DNA from: Diadema setosum
Lineage: Eukaryota > Echinodermata > Echinoidea > Diadematoida > Diadematidae
Reading direction: 5' to 3'
NCBI GenBank assembly: GCA_033980235.1
Contig: CM067077.1
Coordinates: forward strand, 8,464,602-8,528,601
Length of the DNA: 64,000 nt
The notes under the pieces are model-generated. The model saw nothing but the letters and a program-made list of their open reading frames with translations. It did not search any database and was not told the DNA's origin. The first letter of the stretch is position 1. Each line of letters starts with the position of its first letter. Shown here in pieces: positions 23,167 to 33,853 of the stretch. The position numbers were made by a program, and so were the translations under genes.

Positions 23167-23465
23167 GTAGCTGCGTTCAGAGTAGTGCCCGTCTGAACAA
23201 GGTGGTAACTTCCTCCGGTCGGGGGAACTTACCACGACCTCTTCCTTCGACCAAGATACTGAGTTTTTTTCAGGAGTATCTCGCTACCACGACTAGCCGG
23301 TCAGAGTGAATTGCCCGTGCCGACAAGCCCTTGGAGTAATTATGACCTTACAAACCTTATACGACGTAGGTAAAACTTCCGGAGTCAAATGCGAGTACAC
23401 TTGCGCGTGCAGTACAATCTAACCTAGTCGATCGCGATGGAGAAGCCTTCCAGCCTTTTCAAAGT
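23167..23465. repeat. Dispersed GGTCGGAGGAAG-type repeat, copy 1
   Basis: It begins TAGCTGCGTTCAGAGTAGTG and runs through TTCCTCCGGTCGGGGGAA and CAGGAGTATCTCGCTACCAC to CCTAGTCGATCGCGATGGAG. It matches 24424-24800 nearly base for base, but lacks the first 85 bp and stops where the minus-strand LINE tail begins. Confidence 0.75.
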
Positions 23466-23484
23466 GCACCTTTGCAATACTTGA

Positions 23485-24395
23485 TACTTGATACTGTAAT
23501 CCCTCTCGCAGCTCCAAGAAGCTATACTGGGATGAAACTACACATGTGTGCCATTGGGAGGTGCCATGGTGATGATCTCTATATATTTACAATAAAAGTG
23601 CACACTGTGCGAGTAAAATCTGAATGCATCCTCCTTTAAAGGATGAGTGATCCAGAAGAAGGCTGCAGGGTTTCAATACATGGGAGAGCAGCTTCTCTGA
23701 ATGTTGTTAAGGTGGTGGCATGTACAACTTGACTAGGTAGGCGGTTCCAGATCCAAATTGTCCTTGGAAAGAATGAGTACTTGAATGCATCAATAGTTGT
23801 CTTGGGTATGTTGAACTTGAGGTCATGATCGTTCCTTCCATAGTAGGTTGCAGGGGTAACCGCTGAGGGCAATGGTATAGGCTTACCACTCCATAGTGGA
23901 TTTTGTAAAAAAGTGAACATTGGTCCAGGAGTCGCCGGTGGTGTAACGTGTTCCATCCGTGTGCCGACACCAGACGGGTAGATGATGAAGACCATCTGTA
24001 GTCACCAGCAACAAACCGGGCTGCTGCCCTCTGCACTTGTTCGAGGCTGTTAATGGACGTCAAGGTGTGAGGGTTCCAAACCTCAGAGGCATACTCCAGT
24101 TTAGGCCTAACCAATGCTGTGTAGGCTCTACACTTCACTTCCTTTGAGCATGATGGCAATGTTCGGCGTATAAGTCCCAGGGTCTTGCTGGCCCTGCACC
24201 TGATGTTTTGACAGTGTGTGTTCCAGCGTAGGTCAGGTGTTACAGTTACTCCAAGGTATTTATACTCCGTAACTCTTGGAATTACACCATTCTGAAGGTG
24301 GTATTTGTAGATTTTAGGATTGCGTTTTCGAGTGATTGACATTACTCCGCACTTCTTGATGTTGAAATTCATGAGCCACTTGGATGACCATAATG
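23485..24395 (-). pseudogene. Second copy of jockey/CR1-like LINE, 3' half
   Basis: On the minus strand it starts MNFNIKKCGVMSITRKRNPK and continues with YKYLGVTVTPDLRWNTHCQN, RCRASKTLGLIRRTLP, RPKLEYASEVWNPH and ARFVAGDY. After a frameshift it ends with IWIWNRLPSQVVHATTLTTF and a stop near 23636. A 3' UTR of about 120 bp ends in a TATCAAGTATCAAGTATTGC tail near 23485. It is 5'-truncated at about 24395, as usual for LINEs. It is better preserved than the plus-strand copy at 17570-22691, so probably younger. Confidence 0.85.
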
Positions 24396-24426
24396 AAGTT
24401 TTTGAATCATAAAACTAGCTTTAAAA

Positions 24427-25070
24427 TAATAGCTGCGTTCAGAAGAAGGCAGTTTTTTGTCGGAGTACCTTCGGAGGAATGGTCAGAGGAAGCTTGGTCG
24501 GAGGAAGGTCGGAGGAAAGATCGGAGTAGTGCCCGTCTAAACAAGGTCGTGGTAACTTCCTCCGGTCGGGGGAATTTACCACGACCTCTTCCTCCGACCA
24601 AGATACTCCCGAGTTGTACTTTTTTTTTCCAGGAGTATCTCGCTACCACGACTAGCCGATCAGAGTAAATTGCCCGTGCGGGCAATTCCTCGGAGTATCT
24701 ATGACCTTACAAACCTTATACGGCCTAGGTAAAACTTCCGGAGACAAATGCGAGTACACGTTCGCGTGCAGTACAATTCTAACCTAGTCGATCGGGACGG
24801 AGAAGCTAGCGCTCAGAAATTCTCATCAACAAGAATGGAGAAGATAAATGCCGCTGTAAAAAAAAATAATGGAATGGTCGACGTGTGTGGCGCTACCACT
24901 TCCGAAAGTTACACCGACCCGCCACAGTGATCCCCACGAAGGCCGTGGTAAATTGGTCTGAGTTTCTTCCCACGACCGTCGTATGGTCACAGGGTAGTGG
25001 TAAGATAAGCATAAATTTGAATTTCAATTGCTGCGCCATAAAATTTTACTCCGACTAGTAATACGTCTGA
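24427..25070. mobile_element. Dispersed GGTCGGAGGAAG-type element, copy 2
   Basis: The longer copy of the repeat at 23167. It begins GCTGCGTTCAGAAGAAGGCA and its right end, reverse-complemented, reads TATGTTCAGACGTATTAC, giving short inverted ends with GTTCAGAMG. The left part has GGTCGGAGGAAG direct repeats, followed by their inverse CTTCCTCCGACC. No transposase is visible, so it is probably a non-autonomous DNA transposon of about 640 bp. Confidence 0.6.
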
Positions 25071-25265
25071 ACATAACTACTTTCCTGTCTGTACTTCATG
25101 TAAAATTTTAACTGTAAATAAAGATTGTGAATGTTGATAACAGTGTATACTGGTTAAATTGGTCGTGAATACATTCCATTCAAATCTGATTTTAAAAAAG
25201 AATGAATTTGAATAATAGCTTGATGAGCGTATTGGAAGATGTGACTCTTGTTTACTTACAGGCAT

Positions 25266-25672
25266 GAAGTTCAGGTCTAGCTTTCTTCAATTTGTCTCCC
25301 TCTACAAATGGAATTTGTGAAGATCGCAACTGCTGATATGTAAATTAACAAACATGTCTAAAAAAAAAAAAGGAATCAGTGGGACTCGAACCTGTCATCT
25401 TCTGCTTTCCGGGCAACGAAAAATTCCACCAGGATGTCCCTGCTTGCTGACAGTGACACGATAAACATGGAACAATACCCAAGCTACGAAATTAGTCCAA
25501 AGCATCAAGGCATGTTAAATGAAAGAAAGATATAATTCAGAAGGGTGAAGGTTCAGGTGTACATGTAGGTTTCTTCAATTTGTCTCCCTCTAGAGACAGA
25601 CAAATTGAAGAAACCAACACTTGCATCTCCCTCTTCAGAGAGACAAATTAAAGAAACCTACACCTGAATATA
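25266..25672. mobile_element. Small TIR element with TTCAATTTGTCTCCCTCT ends
   Basis: The left end reads TTCAGGTCTAGCTTTCTTCA followed by ATTTGTCTCCCTCT. The right end, reverse-complemented, reads TTCAGGTGTAGGTTTCTTTA followed by ATTTGTCTCTCT. A third, near-perfect hairpin of the same sequence sits at about 25552-25605. Between the outer ends lies a tRNA-like stretch. It may be one element or a MITE pair with a SINE between them. Confidence 0.5.
25368..25442 (-). repeat. tRNA-derived SINE fragment
   Basis: On the minus strand the sequence contains CCTGGTGGAATTTTTCG, GCAGAAGATGACAGGTTCGA and GTCCCACTGATTCC, ending in a T-run of about 11. GGTTCGAGTCC is a good pol III B-box, and the part 40 bp upstream resembles a decayed A-box. 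The T-arm does not fold with proper pairing, so it is not a functional tRNA. Confidence 0.45.
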
Positions 25673-25679
25673 TTGCGCC

Positions 25680-26395
25680 TGTGGGTTCAAGCAAAATTGT
25701 TATAGCAGTGTTTTTTGTTTTTTTTTTCTTCTACCTGGATGGAGGGGGCTAAAGTGGTATACAGATCTAAAGTAATGCCAAACTGTTGGTGTGCAACCGG
25801 GGACAAATTTCCCTTCACGCTTTCAGTATTAGTGGCACAAACATTGTGTTTACTCATGTTTAGTCATGTACGATCTTGGAGGGAAATCTCGAAAACATGT
25901 TTACATTACTGCAGACACTGTTGGTTATAATGGACCAAAATATACAGTACAGTGTATTAGTTGTATATAGATTCTGACATACATGCAGGGTCGTGGGGGG
26001 GGGGGGAGTTAGCATGTTGCAGCAACATGTTAAATCATTGTGGAACATGCTAAAATTTGGTGCAACATTTTGACATTTATGTCCAATATGGTATCATTTT
26101 TGTGGAACATGCAAGAAAACACAAAGCAATCTTCATGTACGGTATCAACAACGTAGCAAAAACTCTAGTAATTACAATGTTCACAATTTTTATCCTTCCA
26201 TTACAAAGCTTTGTGGTCAAATGTATAAAATATACATACATCAGCCCCAAAGCCTGTTCATTGTGCTTCGTCGCGCTTATTCACGCACAATCTCAAGATT
26301 TTCAGGCATGCGACATGCAAAATTTTAAAGTTGTGTTTAGTATGAAATCATGTTTTCATGTTTGTATTTCATCGCAAACAATGAAATATTTCACA
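25680..26395. other. Unassigned DNA
   Basis: No gene is recognised. A run of G lies near 25996-26007. Confidence 0.4.
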
Positions 26396-26984
26396 AGGCT
26401 CCCTCTTTAGGACCACTTCTGTTTATTGTTTACATAATGAATGATTTGCCCAAGTCGTCCGCACTCCTTTCTTTCCTCTTGTTTGCGGACAAGTCTTTTT
26501 CTGACTCACCAAAATCCTAATGTGTTACTTGATATGCTTAACTCTGAGTTGAATCATGTTAATGATTGGATCAAAGCCAACAAATTATCCCTAAATCTAA
26601 GCAAAACTAATTTATGGTGTTTAGTAACACAATTACTCATCTACTGGTTATATTCTAATCAAAGGGGTAAATTTTTTGACCTTTTAATTGATTGTAAATT
26701 ACCTTGGCATGAACAAAAAAAAAAATGTATGTGAATTACAGTAAAGAAATGAAGGTGCTATACAGAAGCTTAAGCATGTTTCCCCAATATAACGTGTTAC
26801 GAACTTTGTATTCGAGTTTATTACTTCCGTATTTCCATTGTAGCACACTGGCAAAGGGGGAATTGTTCCAAAATACGAATGGAGCCTATTTTTAGAATAC
26901 AAAAACGAGATATAAGGATTATCATTTGTACAAATTATTTAGCTCCACCAAGCCAATTTTTCAAAAGAAATAACCTATTAAAGG

Positions 26985-27024
<40 letters not shown>

Positions 27025-27230
27025 TTACTCCCTTGGGATATTTATGCATCAGTTAATTAAAGATGAATTACCTCATGTTTTCACTCCTATGTTTGTAAAA
27101 TATAAAGTTATACATTCGTACCCTACAAGACAGGAAAAGTCATTTCACTTTTCCGCAGTCAGAACTGTATTTGCACTTAAAAACAATAGTACACACAGGT
27201 CCAACATTCTGGCAAAACCTTGACTCTCCA
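26396..27230 (+). pseudogene. CR1-like LINE RT relic, 5'-truncated
   Basis: Translation starts inside the GSxLGPLLFxVYxND motif (frameshifted at 26400-26440), then SALLSFLLFAD for the catalytic YADD block. It continues with NSELNHVNDWIKANKLSLNL and SKTNLW, and a C-terminal part MEPIFRIQKRDIRIIICTNY then FMHQLIKDELPHVFTPMFVK. The end is YPTRQEKSFHFSAVRTVFAL near 27175. A (TA)n tract and several frameshifts interrupt it. The second catalytic aspartate is lost (FADKS). Confidence 0.8.
26985..27022. repeat. (TA)n microsatellite
   Basis: About 19 TA units inside the LINE relic. Confidence 0.9.
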
Positions 27231-28453
27231 TCACTGAATCGTTGTCACTAAAATGTTGTAAACGTGAACAAGAAAAAAAATCCCTCGTTCAGGCCTATGT
27301 TTAATCATAGCATGTAATTCATTCCAACTTCCTTTTCTTTATCGGATTCGTTGTTTATTAGGTATTCCGGGTTTGCTTTTCGTTCTTCTTACCAAGGACC
27401 TACTATACAGGGACGTTCATCGCTCGTTAATTAAATTCATGCACCTGTTTCTGTCAAAAGTAACACAAAAGCTTTTTAAGCATGCTTTCCTACTTTGATC
27501 TTATCATCACCGCCGACAGCAAGCCTGGATAAAATCAAGACGACGCTTTGAGAACTCTAAAAATACATGCGCAGAAGATAGTACTTCTCTTAAATCAAGA
27601 AAAATGCATGTGCAGTTTTCGTTTACATTGGGAAATTGTCGCTCAAGTAATTTCATTTGCGAAATGCACGTACCTTACAAGAGAAAGCAATTATTTTGGT
27701 AGGTTGGATGTGATTTGTAATCTAATTTTCATATTTTTCGCACATTGTTCCAGAGTAAACATTGACAGTAACCGTAGATGACATGTATGTCCCATCAAGC
27801 CATGTTACATGCTTGTCCACAAGTGTCCACTTCAGTAATTTTCAATTTTGTGACAGGAAAACTGTCAAGTTTTGGGGTTTGCTGCTCCCTTTCATCGGTA
27901 TTTATTCAAAGGCAGTTGAGTCTGAAAAGGCACCTCAGCAAAATAAGACTGCAATGAGGGAAATGGTTCTTTTGTCAGGGACGACGCACGATCGCATAAT
28001 CGTTATTATCCAAGCACCTGAAAGTACTCATTAAGATGCACATAATCAGGTGGCGGCGGTGATGATGGTATCAAAGAAAGACATTTGTTACTCGTCCATG
28101 TGTGTATTAGGTCCATGTTCTTACAGAGTCGTTCATGTCAAGACCATTCCTGAATTCATGAATTATTATACAACATGTGCTTCTTGCACATTGTTACGGT
28201 TACGTAGCTATGTCGCTCGGGTGAAGAGGAATCTTGTATGTGAAGCGTATTACAGGTGGCTATCTCGTTATTTTCTAATGTGCTTCCTTTGTTTGTTTCC
28301 TTTGATTTTTGTTTTCACTTCCTTCACGTCCTACTCCCTCCTTTCATAGTTTTCGTTGTTAGGTTGTATGTGTATAAGACCAACATTTTCATATAGGGAT
28401 CTATACAATGCAAGCTTTCCTTTTTAGTAGGTCCCCCTCATATCATGTTTGTA

Positions 28454-28497
<44 letters not shown>

Positions 28498-28590
28498 CTC
28501 TTGTAATTACAAAGTTATGTCTATGTTCTATCGATTGATCATGGTATTTGTGTTTGAGATGTGGAATAGTGAAAATAAATCAAATTTAAT
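27231..28590 (+). other. Possible LINE 3' UTR and spacer
   Basis: No gene is recognised. The stretch ends in AATAAATCAAATTTAATCAA (28565-28590), the same tail type as the LINE at 16885-16916, so at least its end is LINE 3' UTR. A (GT)n tract at 28456-28496 lies within it. Confidence 0.45.
28456..28496. repeat. (GT)n microsatellite
   Basis: About 20 uninterrupted GT units. Confidence 0.92.
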
Positions 28591-29054
28591 CAAAAACATG
28601 TAGCATTCCCGTTTATAGCATCATTTACCGTATCATGATTGAGAAAACATAATTTGTTTTCAGCCTGGGCTAAACCTGTTGTATTTGTGGCAGTTTTACG
28701 GTGATTATGAAAGTGAATTAGAATACAGCTCTGTTAATTACAGAGCATGATTTGTGCCTCCTTGAATAATAGTTTCCAGAGAGTGGAAAGAAATCATTAT
28801 AAGCGATGGTGTGTTGGGAGCATGCTGAAATGTCATCCTTCCAGTTTATCTGTCAGACCAGACTTTGGCCATCACTCCCCCCCCCCCTTAATAAAAAAAA
28901 AAGAAATATATGATCTATAAAAGATAAAAGATCTATATATGATATATAAATATATGATATATAAAAGGGGAAGTTAAACTGAACATAAAAAGGGACATAG
29001 TTTGAGGGTTCATACCCCAGTTTCCAGTGGACTATGTTTCTTTTTGTGTTTGTC
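28591..29054. other. AT-rich spacer
   Basis: No gene is seen. Near 28905-28965 are repeated GATATATAAA/GATCTATA words. Confidence 0.45.
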
Positions 29055-29058
29055 TTAA

Positions 29059-29415
29059 AGGGGATGGCTAGTAACTGATCAGTGGTAATCAGTGGAAATG
29101 CTGGGAGATGATTGTTCCAATCCTTATGGGATTCATTCAAGAGTTCATTGTATATCTATTGTTGTGTGAAAATGATTTGCTTCAGAATGGTCTCATATTC
29201 AAGTAACGTGCAGTTTAATGCTTCCAGGTTAGCGTCCCTGGTCAGTGACGGAGCATTAATCTGCACATTACTTGAATATGAGACCGTTCTGAAGCAAATC
29301 ATTTTCACACAACAATAGATATACAATGAAGTCTTGAATGAATCCCATAAGGATTGGAACAATCATCTCCCAGCATTTCCACTGATTCCCACTGATCAGT
29401 TACTAGCCTTCCCCT
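29059..29415. mobile_element. Long-palindrome MITE flanked by TTAA
   Basis: This 357-bp element has arms of about 160 bp (29059-29217 and 29258-29415) that are nearly perfect inverted copies. Left AGGGGATGGCTAGTAACTGA, right (reverse complement) AGGGGAAGGCTAGTAACTGA. TTAA flanks both sides (29055-29058 and 29416-29419), the target duplication typical of piggyBac and Kolobok elements. The same 68-codon frame can be read on both strands, a direct consequence of the palindrome. The loop holds TTAGCGTCCCTGGTCAGTGA. Confidence 0.88.
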
Positions 29416-29465
29416 TTAAGCTTCTTTTTTTACATTTATACAAACACAGGATTAAACTTTTCTAG

Positions 29466-29467
<2 letters not shown>

Positions 29468-29508
<41 letters not shown>
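29468..29508. repeat. (TA)n microsatellite
   Basis: About 20 TA units just outside the TTAA-flanked palindrome. Confidence 0.9.
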
Positions 29509-29510
<2 letters not shown>

Positions 29511-30300
29511 GTGACAACATGATATTTATTTTGTGCCGTTGTGTAGTGTATATTATTAGGAATTCGTGCAAAGATTATTAGAGCGAAATTTGGTGATTTC
29601 AGTAACACAATGTGGTCGTGGTTAATTTATGCTGATTTATGCATGTAACAAGCTATGCAATGTAAAAAGAATATCTCAACTGTTCCTTTAAGTCAGTCTT
29701 CTGTATTGATTATTGCTTGTGTTAATTACTGGCTTTTGTGAAGATTCAGATAGTGCTAAAAATATGGATGATAAGTGCAGCGATAATTTCCAGAGTTAGT
29801 TCAGAGTTGTGTCACAGAGGTTTGACACATACATTTAACGTTGTGTGTGTGTGTGTGTGTGTGTGTATACGTGTGTATACAGGTAGGCCATGTAACACAT
29901 TTTAAACAATTAATTTTGATTAATTAGTAAATGTGATCAGTAATGGGGCTGAAAATGGTGTTGATGAATGATTTTAATAATTTCAATCAAACTCTGAAGA
30001 GTTTTACGGGAATTTGATAACCATGTCTATAATAATTCCACACAGGTATTATTAGCTACCTATTACTTTAAGTACCCTGTCCATTGTAATATATTGTATC
30101 ATAGTTCATGCACGTTACACTGTTTATATATACTCTGTGCAATGACGTTCAAAATCGAGGCTGATCTCTGTGATAGCGTCGCTTCTGTCTTGTGCTCGCT
30201 ACGACATTCTGATGTGAGTATGTACACACTATACCTGTGTTATAAATAAACAATTTTATGCTCCGATACATCGCCTCTGAAGTTGTGATGCATTCGTGTT
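29509..30300. other. Unassigned AT-rich DNA
   Basis: No gene is seen. A (GT)n tract of about 26 bp lies near 29844-29869. Confidence 0.45.
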
Positions 30301-30302
30301 CA

Positions 30303-30740
30303 GCAAAGAGTATAGAAGCTACGCTAGGAGGGCTTACTCCCGCGATTTCGCGTAGTACATACCAAAGAGCGTACAACCCTAAGAGGGCCCGGTCTACTCG
30401 CGCAATTCTACACGTAGACAGGTGTAGTACGCCGTGGAGCCCAACGGCGGCCATTTCAGGAAGCAAACCCGGGGATTATCGCGAGCGTCTAATACGTGAC
30501 CTATAGGAGTGAACTCTACCTCCCCTTCATTTTTCTCCCTTTTAAGGGGGCAAGCAGCGGTGTAGCTTTGTTTAAGACCTCAAATTCCCATTTAGAAGCA
30601 TCATTTATATCTAAAGATGAAAAAACAAAAAAATGTCCATTATTTTCGAATCTGTACTCCCTCAAAGTTCGAGCTACTGAAACGCCTTTCTCTCCATCTC
30701 TCCCTCTCTTTCGCCCTTGCCCTTTTGGCCTTATAAAACA
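30303..30740. mobile_element. Repeat family R3, copy 1
   Basis: The end AAAGAGTATAGAAGCTACGC is followed by CTCCCGCGATTTCGCGTAGT (a hairpin) and GGAGCCCAACGGCGGCCATT. The interior has CTCCCTTTTAAGGGGGCAAG. The same blocks occur, partly in inverse order, at 33098-33790 and 45485-46110, with a fragment at 32230-32440. AAAGAGTATAGAAGC at this left end and GCTTCTATACTCTT at the right end of the 33.1-kb copy indicate terminal inverted repeats. No coding capacity. Confidence 0.65.
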
Positions 30741-31132
30741 TCTTTGGGAGGGGGGGGGGGACGTGTCCCTGAATCTTTTTTTTTTCTTTTTCTGAGGATC
30801 ATCCCCCTGTATTTTCAAAGTCAGTATTCTTATTTTTCTTTTCTGTTTTCCTTTTTTGCACAGACAACTCTTGATAGACCTTGTCACGACTAATGATCTG
30901 CAATGCGAACATGTTGAAGATTACAAATATCTGACTGAAAATTCTCAAATGTTCCACTTAAAGTGTGCATCACATGGCTGGATTTTAATTCTAAAAATGC
31001 ATAGGCTCCCTCAACGGCCCCTTCGGTCCACCTCTTACAGAATGAAGACGCGCATATAATGTCGATCTTGGATAAAAAAATGTCGCGAATAATAACGAAT
31101 TTAGCCACGAATGTTCTTTGATCAGAAAATGA

Positions 31133-31390
31133 AATTAGGGTTCGCTATTCCGAAGGCTCGTTTATCCGAAAATGAAATAGGGTTCGTTATTCCGAAGGTT
31201 CGTTGATCCGAAAATGAAATAGGGTCCGTAACGAACCTTCGGAATAACGAGTTTTGTTTCATTTTCGAATTAACGAACCTTCAGAATAACGAACCTTATT
31301 TCATTTTCAGATTATAATGAACCTTCGGAATAACAAACCTTATCACATTTCCAGATTAACGAACCTTCGGAATAACGAACTGTAACCCAC
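31133..31390. repeat. Inverted array of TTCGTTATTCCGAAGG units
   Basis: Three units of about 42 bp (TTCGTTATTCCGAAGGTTCG plus TTGATCCGAAAATGAAATAG) are followed by about four units in the opposite orientation, giving a fold-back of about 260 bp. Each unit is itself a partial palindrome (CGAACCTTCGGAATAACG). Confidence 0.8.
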
Positions 31391-32079
31391 CCCCCCCCCC
31401 ACACATCACTATACTTAAATACATGGCCACTTTACCCAGGAATATTTTGCTATCAGGGCAAGACTAATAATCGACATTTGTTACAATAACAAGAGACGTT
31501 GTTTTTAGGGATCAGTAATGTGAAAATGTATAAGGTGATGGCGACAAAGATCACAATTCTGATGAATAAGATAATTCATACTAAGTAGAAGAGTGCCATG
31601 GTTGATAAGAATAAATTTTTATTAATTTCATCATTTTATTTACTCCAGGACAGCACATGATTCAGCTAAAATGGCTGTTCCTCATGTCCGTGCATCATAC
31701 TACATTAAAAAAAAATAATAATAATACCATGCACCGCATTCGTTTGGTCCATGTTAATTCTAATTCCAATTGATATTTAGATTCAGATTTTATTTTTACT
31801 TTTGAACAAAATGTACGAAGAATAATATGTGAAATTTGACATGCGTGTCGTTGAAAACACAGCGACCCGGTCATAATTATGCAGGGATAATGTTCATGTC
31901 TGTAATTATGATCTGTACCAAAAAAAAAAAAGAAAAAAAAAAAGAAATGGAATAGTGTTCTGCATCTTTTCTGGAAACGACTGTATAGAAAGGAAAATTG
32001 TATTAACCGCCTACAATGATTTCTATTGATTGTTCTAGGGAAAATCATGGTATATTAGCCAACATCGTTGACCAAGAGA
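31391..32079. other. Unassigned DNA
   Basis: No gene is seen. A C-run lies near 31391-31400 and an A-rich run near 31920-31945. Confidence 0.45.
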
Positions 32080-32182
32080 AGAGTGGAGAGGGAGGGAGGG
32101 GGAGAGAGAAAGAGAGAGAGAGAGAGGGGGGGGGGGGGAGAAAGTGAGAGAGAGAGAGAGAGAGAGAGAGGGAGAAGGAGAG
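32080..32182. repeat. (GA)n-rich microsatellite
   Basis: AG units with interspersed G-runs. The purine-rich plus strand accounts for the serine/leucine/proline-rich frame on the minus strand. Confidence 0.9.
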
Positions 32183-32229
32183 GGCTCTGAAGTTGTGAGC
32201 ACCCTCATGCATATCACATATCATGGTTT

Positions 32230-32440
32230 AGGTATACTCCCTATCATTAGGAGTTAGCTCAAATTTTGAGGGACTACAGATTGGATATTTAAGATCATTT
32301 CGTCATTTATATCTCATTCTTAGGCAGGAAGGATACTTATAAATGCCGTAATGAGGTCCGAAGTTCTTCTTTTACCCTGTATGCCTCCCTAAAAGAGGGA
32401 AAATGAAAGGGAGGCAGATACCTCTCCTTTGAGAGTCACG
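32230..32440 (-). mobile_element. Repeat family R3, inverted fragment
   Basis: The stretch ACCCTGTATGCCTCCCTAAA AGAGGG followed by AAAATGAAAGGGAG is the reverse complement, with substitutions, of the GGGGGCATACAGGGGAAGAG region in the copies at 33.3 and 45.7 kb. Only this interior part is present. Confidence 0.5.
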
Positions 32441-33097
32441 TCAAAATCCGCCCGCTGTCGATCGCTTTGCTTTCTAAAATGGCGCTTGCACCTGCCTGTC
32501 ACAGGGGACTTTCCTCTGAATTTGGGGACTGAAAGTCTTCCCTGCGACTGGGATCTTTTCTATATAGTCAAAGGCTGACTTTCTCCAAATGCAGCAGATT
32601 GTTAGCAGACCATTCATTCAATCAACTCCGATTGACTTGTGCAACTCAAGTGTCACGGCGTTTTCTGTCTGTCAAAACTTTCCTGAGTATCTCATTTTGC
32701 ATTGGTCAAGCCTCTGCTTGACGTCATCACTTCCTGTCCACGGAAACCAAAATTCTTTGAAGTGGTCCTGTTTTGACCTAGCTAGAAACTTGTGTTTGAC
32801 GTCGTGAATGACGTCCACATACCAGATAGTATGAGGCATACTACCAGGGATACCCTTTCCTCGTATTTTGACGTCATGTAGGGTTTACTCATCCCCAAAA
32901 CATTTAATTCCAAATCACTCTCTTTTACTTTGATTGCGCACCGCAAAATCTCCTTTTTATTTTGACGCACGCTTTTGTCTTTAAAGCTGTACTTCTTTTG
33001 TAACCATTGCGATAACATCAATTTCTTACATGAGCTACATAATGAACAGTAGTACAATGAGACAAATTATTCCGTGACAAATACAAAATATGTCATA
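32441..33097. other. Unassigned DNA
   Basis: TTTGACGTCA-like words (GACGTC) recur near 32722, 32800, 32810 and 32870. No gene is recognised. Confidence 0.4.
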
Positions 33098-33790
33098 TCA
33101 TGACACTGCCCATGAGCGTACTACGCAAAATTGAGAGAGTAGACCCTCTTATAGGGTTGTACGCTTTTTGGTACATACGCTCATGGGCGAAATACGGACG
33201 CCATGAGCTGACAGACCGATAGAGGGCGTATATTATGTGATCTTAACAGTGCCGTTTTAGTATTAATTTCTGTCTCCCTTTCATGTTCCCCCTTTTTAGG
33301 GGGCATACAGGGGAAGAGATGTACTTAGGACATCGTTTTGTCATACAGGAGTATCATTCCTGTCTAATCATGAAATGCAATTGAAGAAATGTCATTTATT
33401 TTCCGATATGCAGTCCCACAAAGTTTGAGCTAAAGTAGAACGAGAGAGAAAAATAGACGGCGTTTGTCAGCTCAAAAGCAATCTTGAGTGACTACAAATT
33501 GAAAAGTAAATGACAGTACTTCAATTTTTTTTAACGTATCGACAGAAAATATACTTCTGCTGATATTTTGAGGTCTGAAACACAATTTTACCGCTGTGTG
33601 CCTTCTTAAAAGGAAGAAAATATAAGTAGGGTAGGGTTTGCTCCATAGGCTCACGTGTTAAGAAGCTCGCGGTATTGTTACTAAAATGGCCGCCGTTGGG
33701 CTCCATGTGGGGCTCCATGGCGTACTACACCCGTTTGCGTGCGTAACCGCGAGAGTACGCCCTGTTAGCGTTAGCTTCTATACTCTTCGG
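33098..33790. mobile_element. Repeat family R3, copy 2
   Basis: About 690 bp beginning AGCGTACTACGCAAAATTGA and ending GCTTCTATACTCTTCGG. It shares with 45485-46110 the blocks GGGGGCATACAGGGGAAGAG, AGTATCATTCCTGTCTAA, TAGACGGCGTTTGTCAGCTC, CTGCTGATATTTTGAGG and AAAATGGCCGCCGTTGGG in the same order, so both are copies of one element. A GTACTACGC/GCGTAGTAC word marks the ends. Confidence 0.75.
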
Positions 33791-33853
33791 TGTTCAGTAT
33801 ATCAAGATACACTATTGAGATTGGTTGGATTGAGTGTTGCATGCCGATGAAAC

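Noticed and set aside
25368..25442. Functional tRNA gene on the minus strand
   Set aside because: The T-arm and acceptor stem do not pair and the A-box is poor, so it is kept only as a SINE-like fragment.
29112..29362. Two similar 68-codon proteins on opposite strands
   Set aside because: They are the two arms of one palindrome read in opposite directions, not genes.
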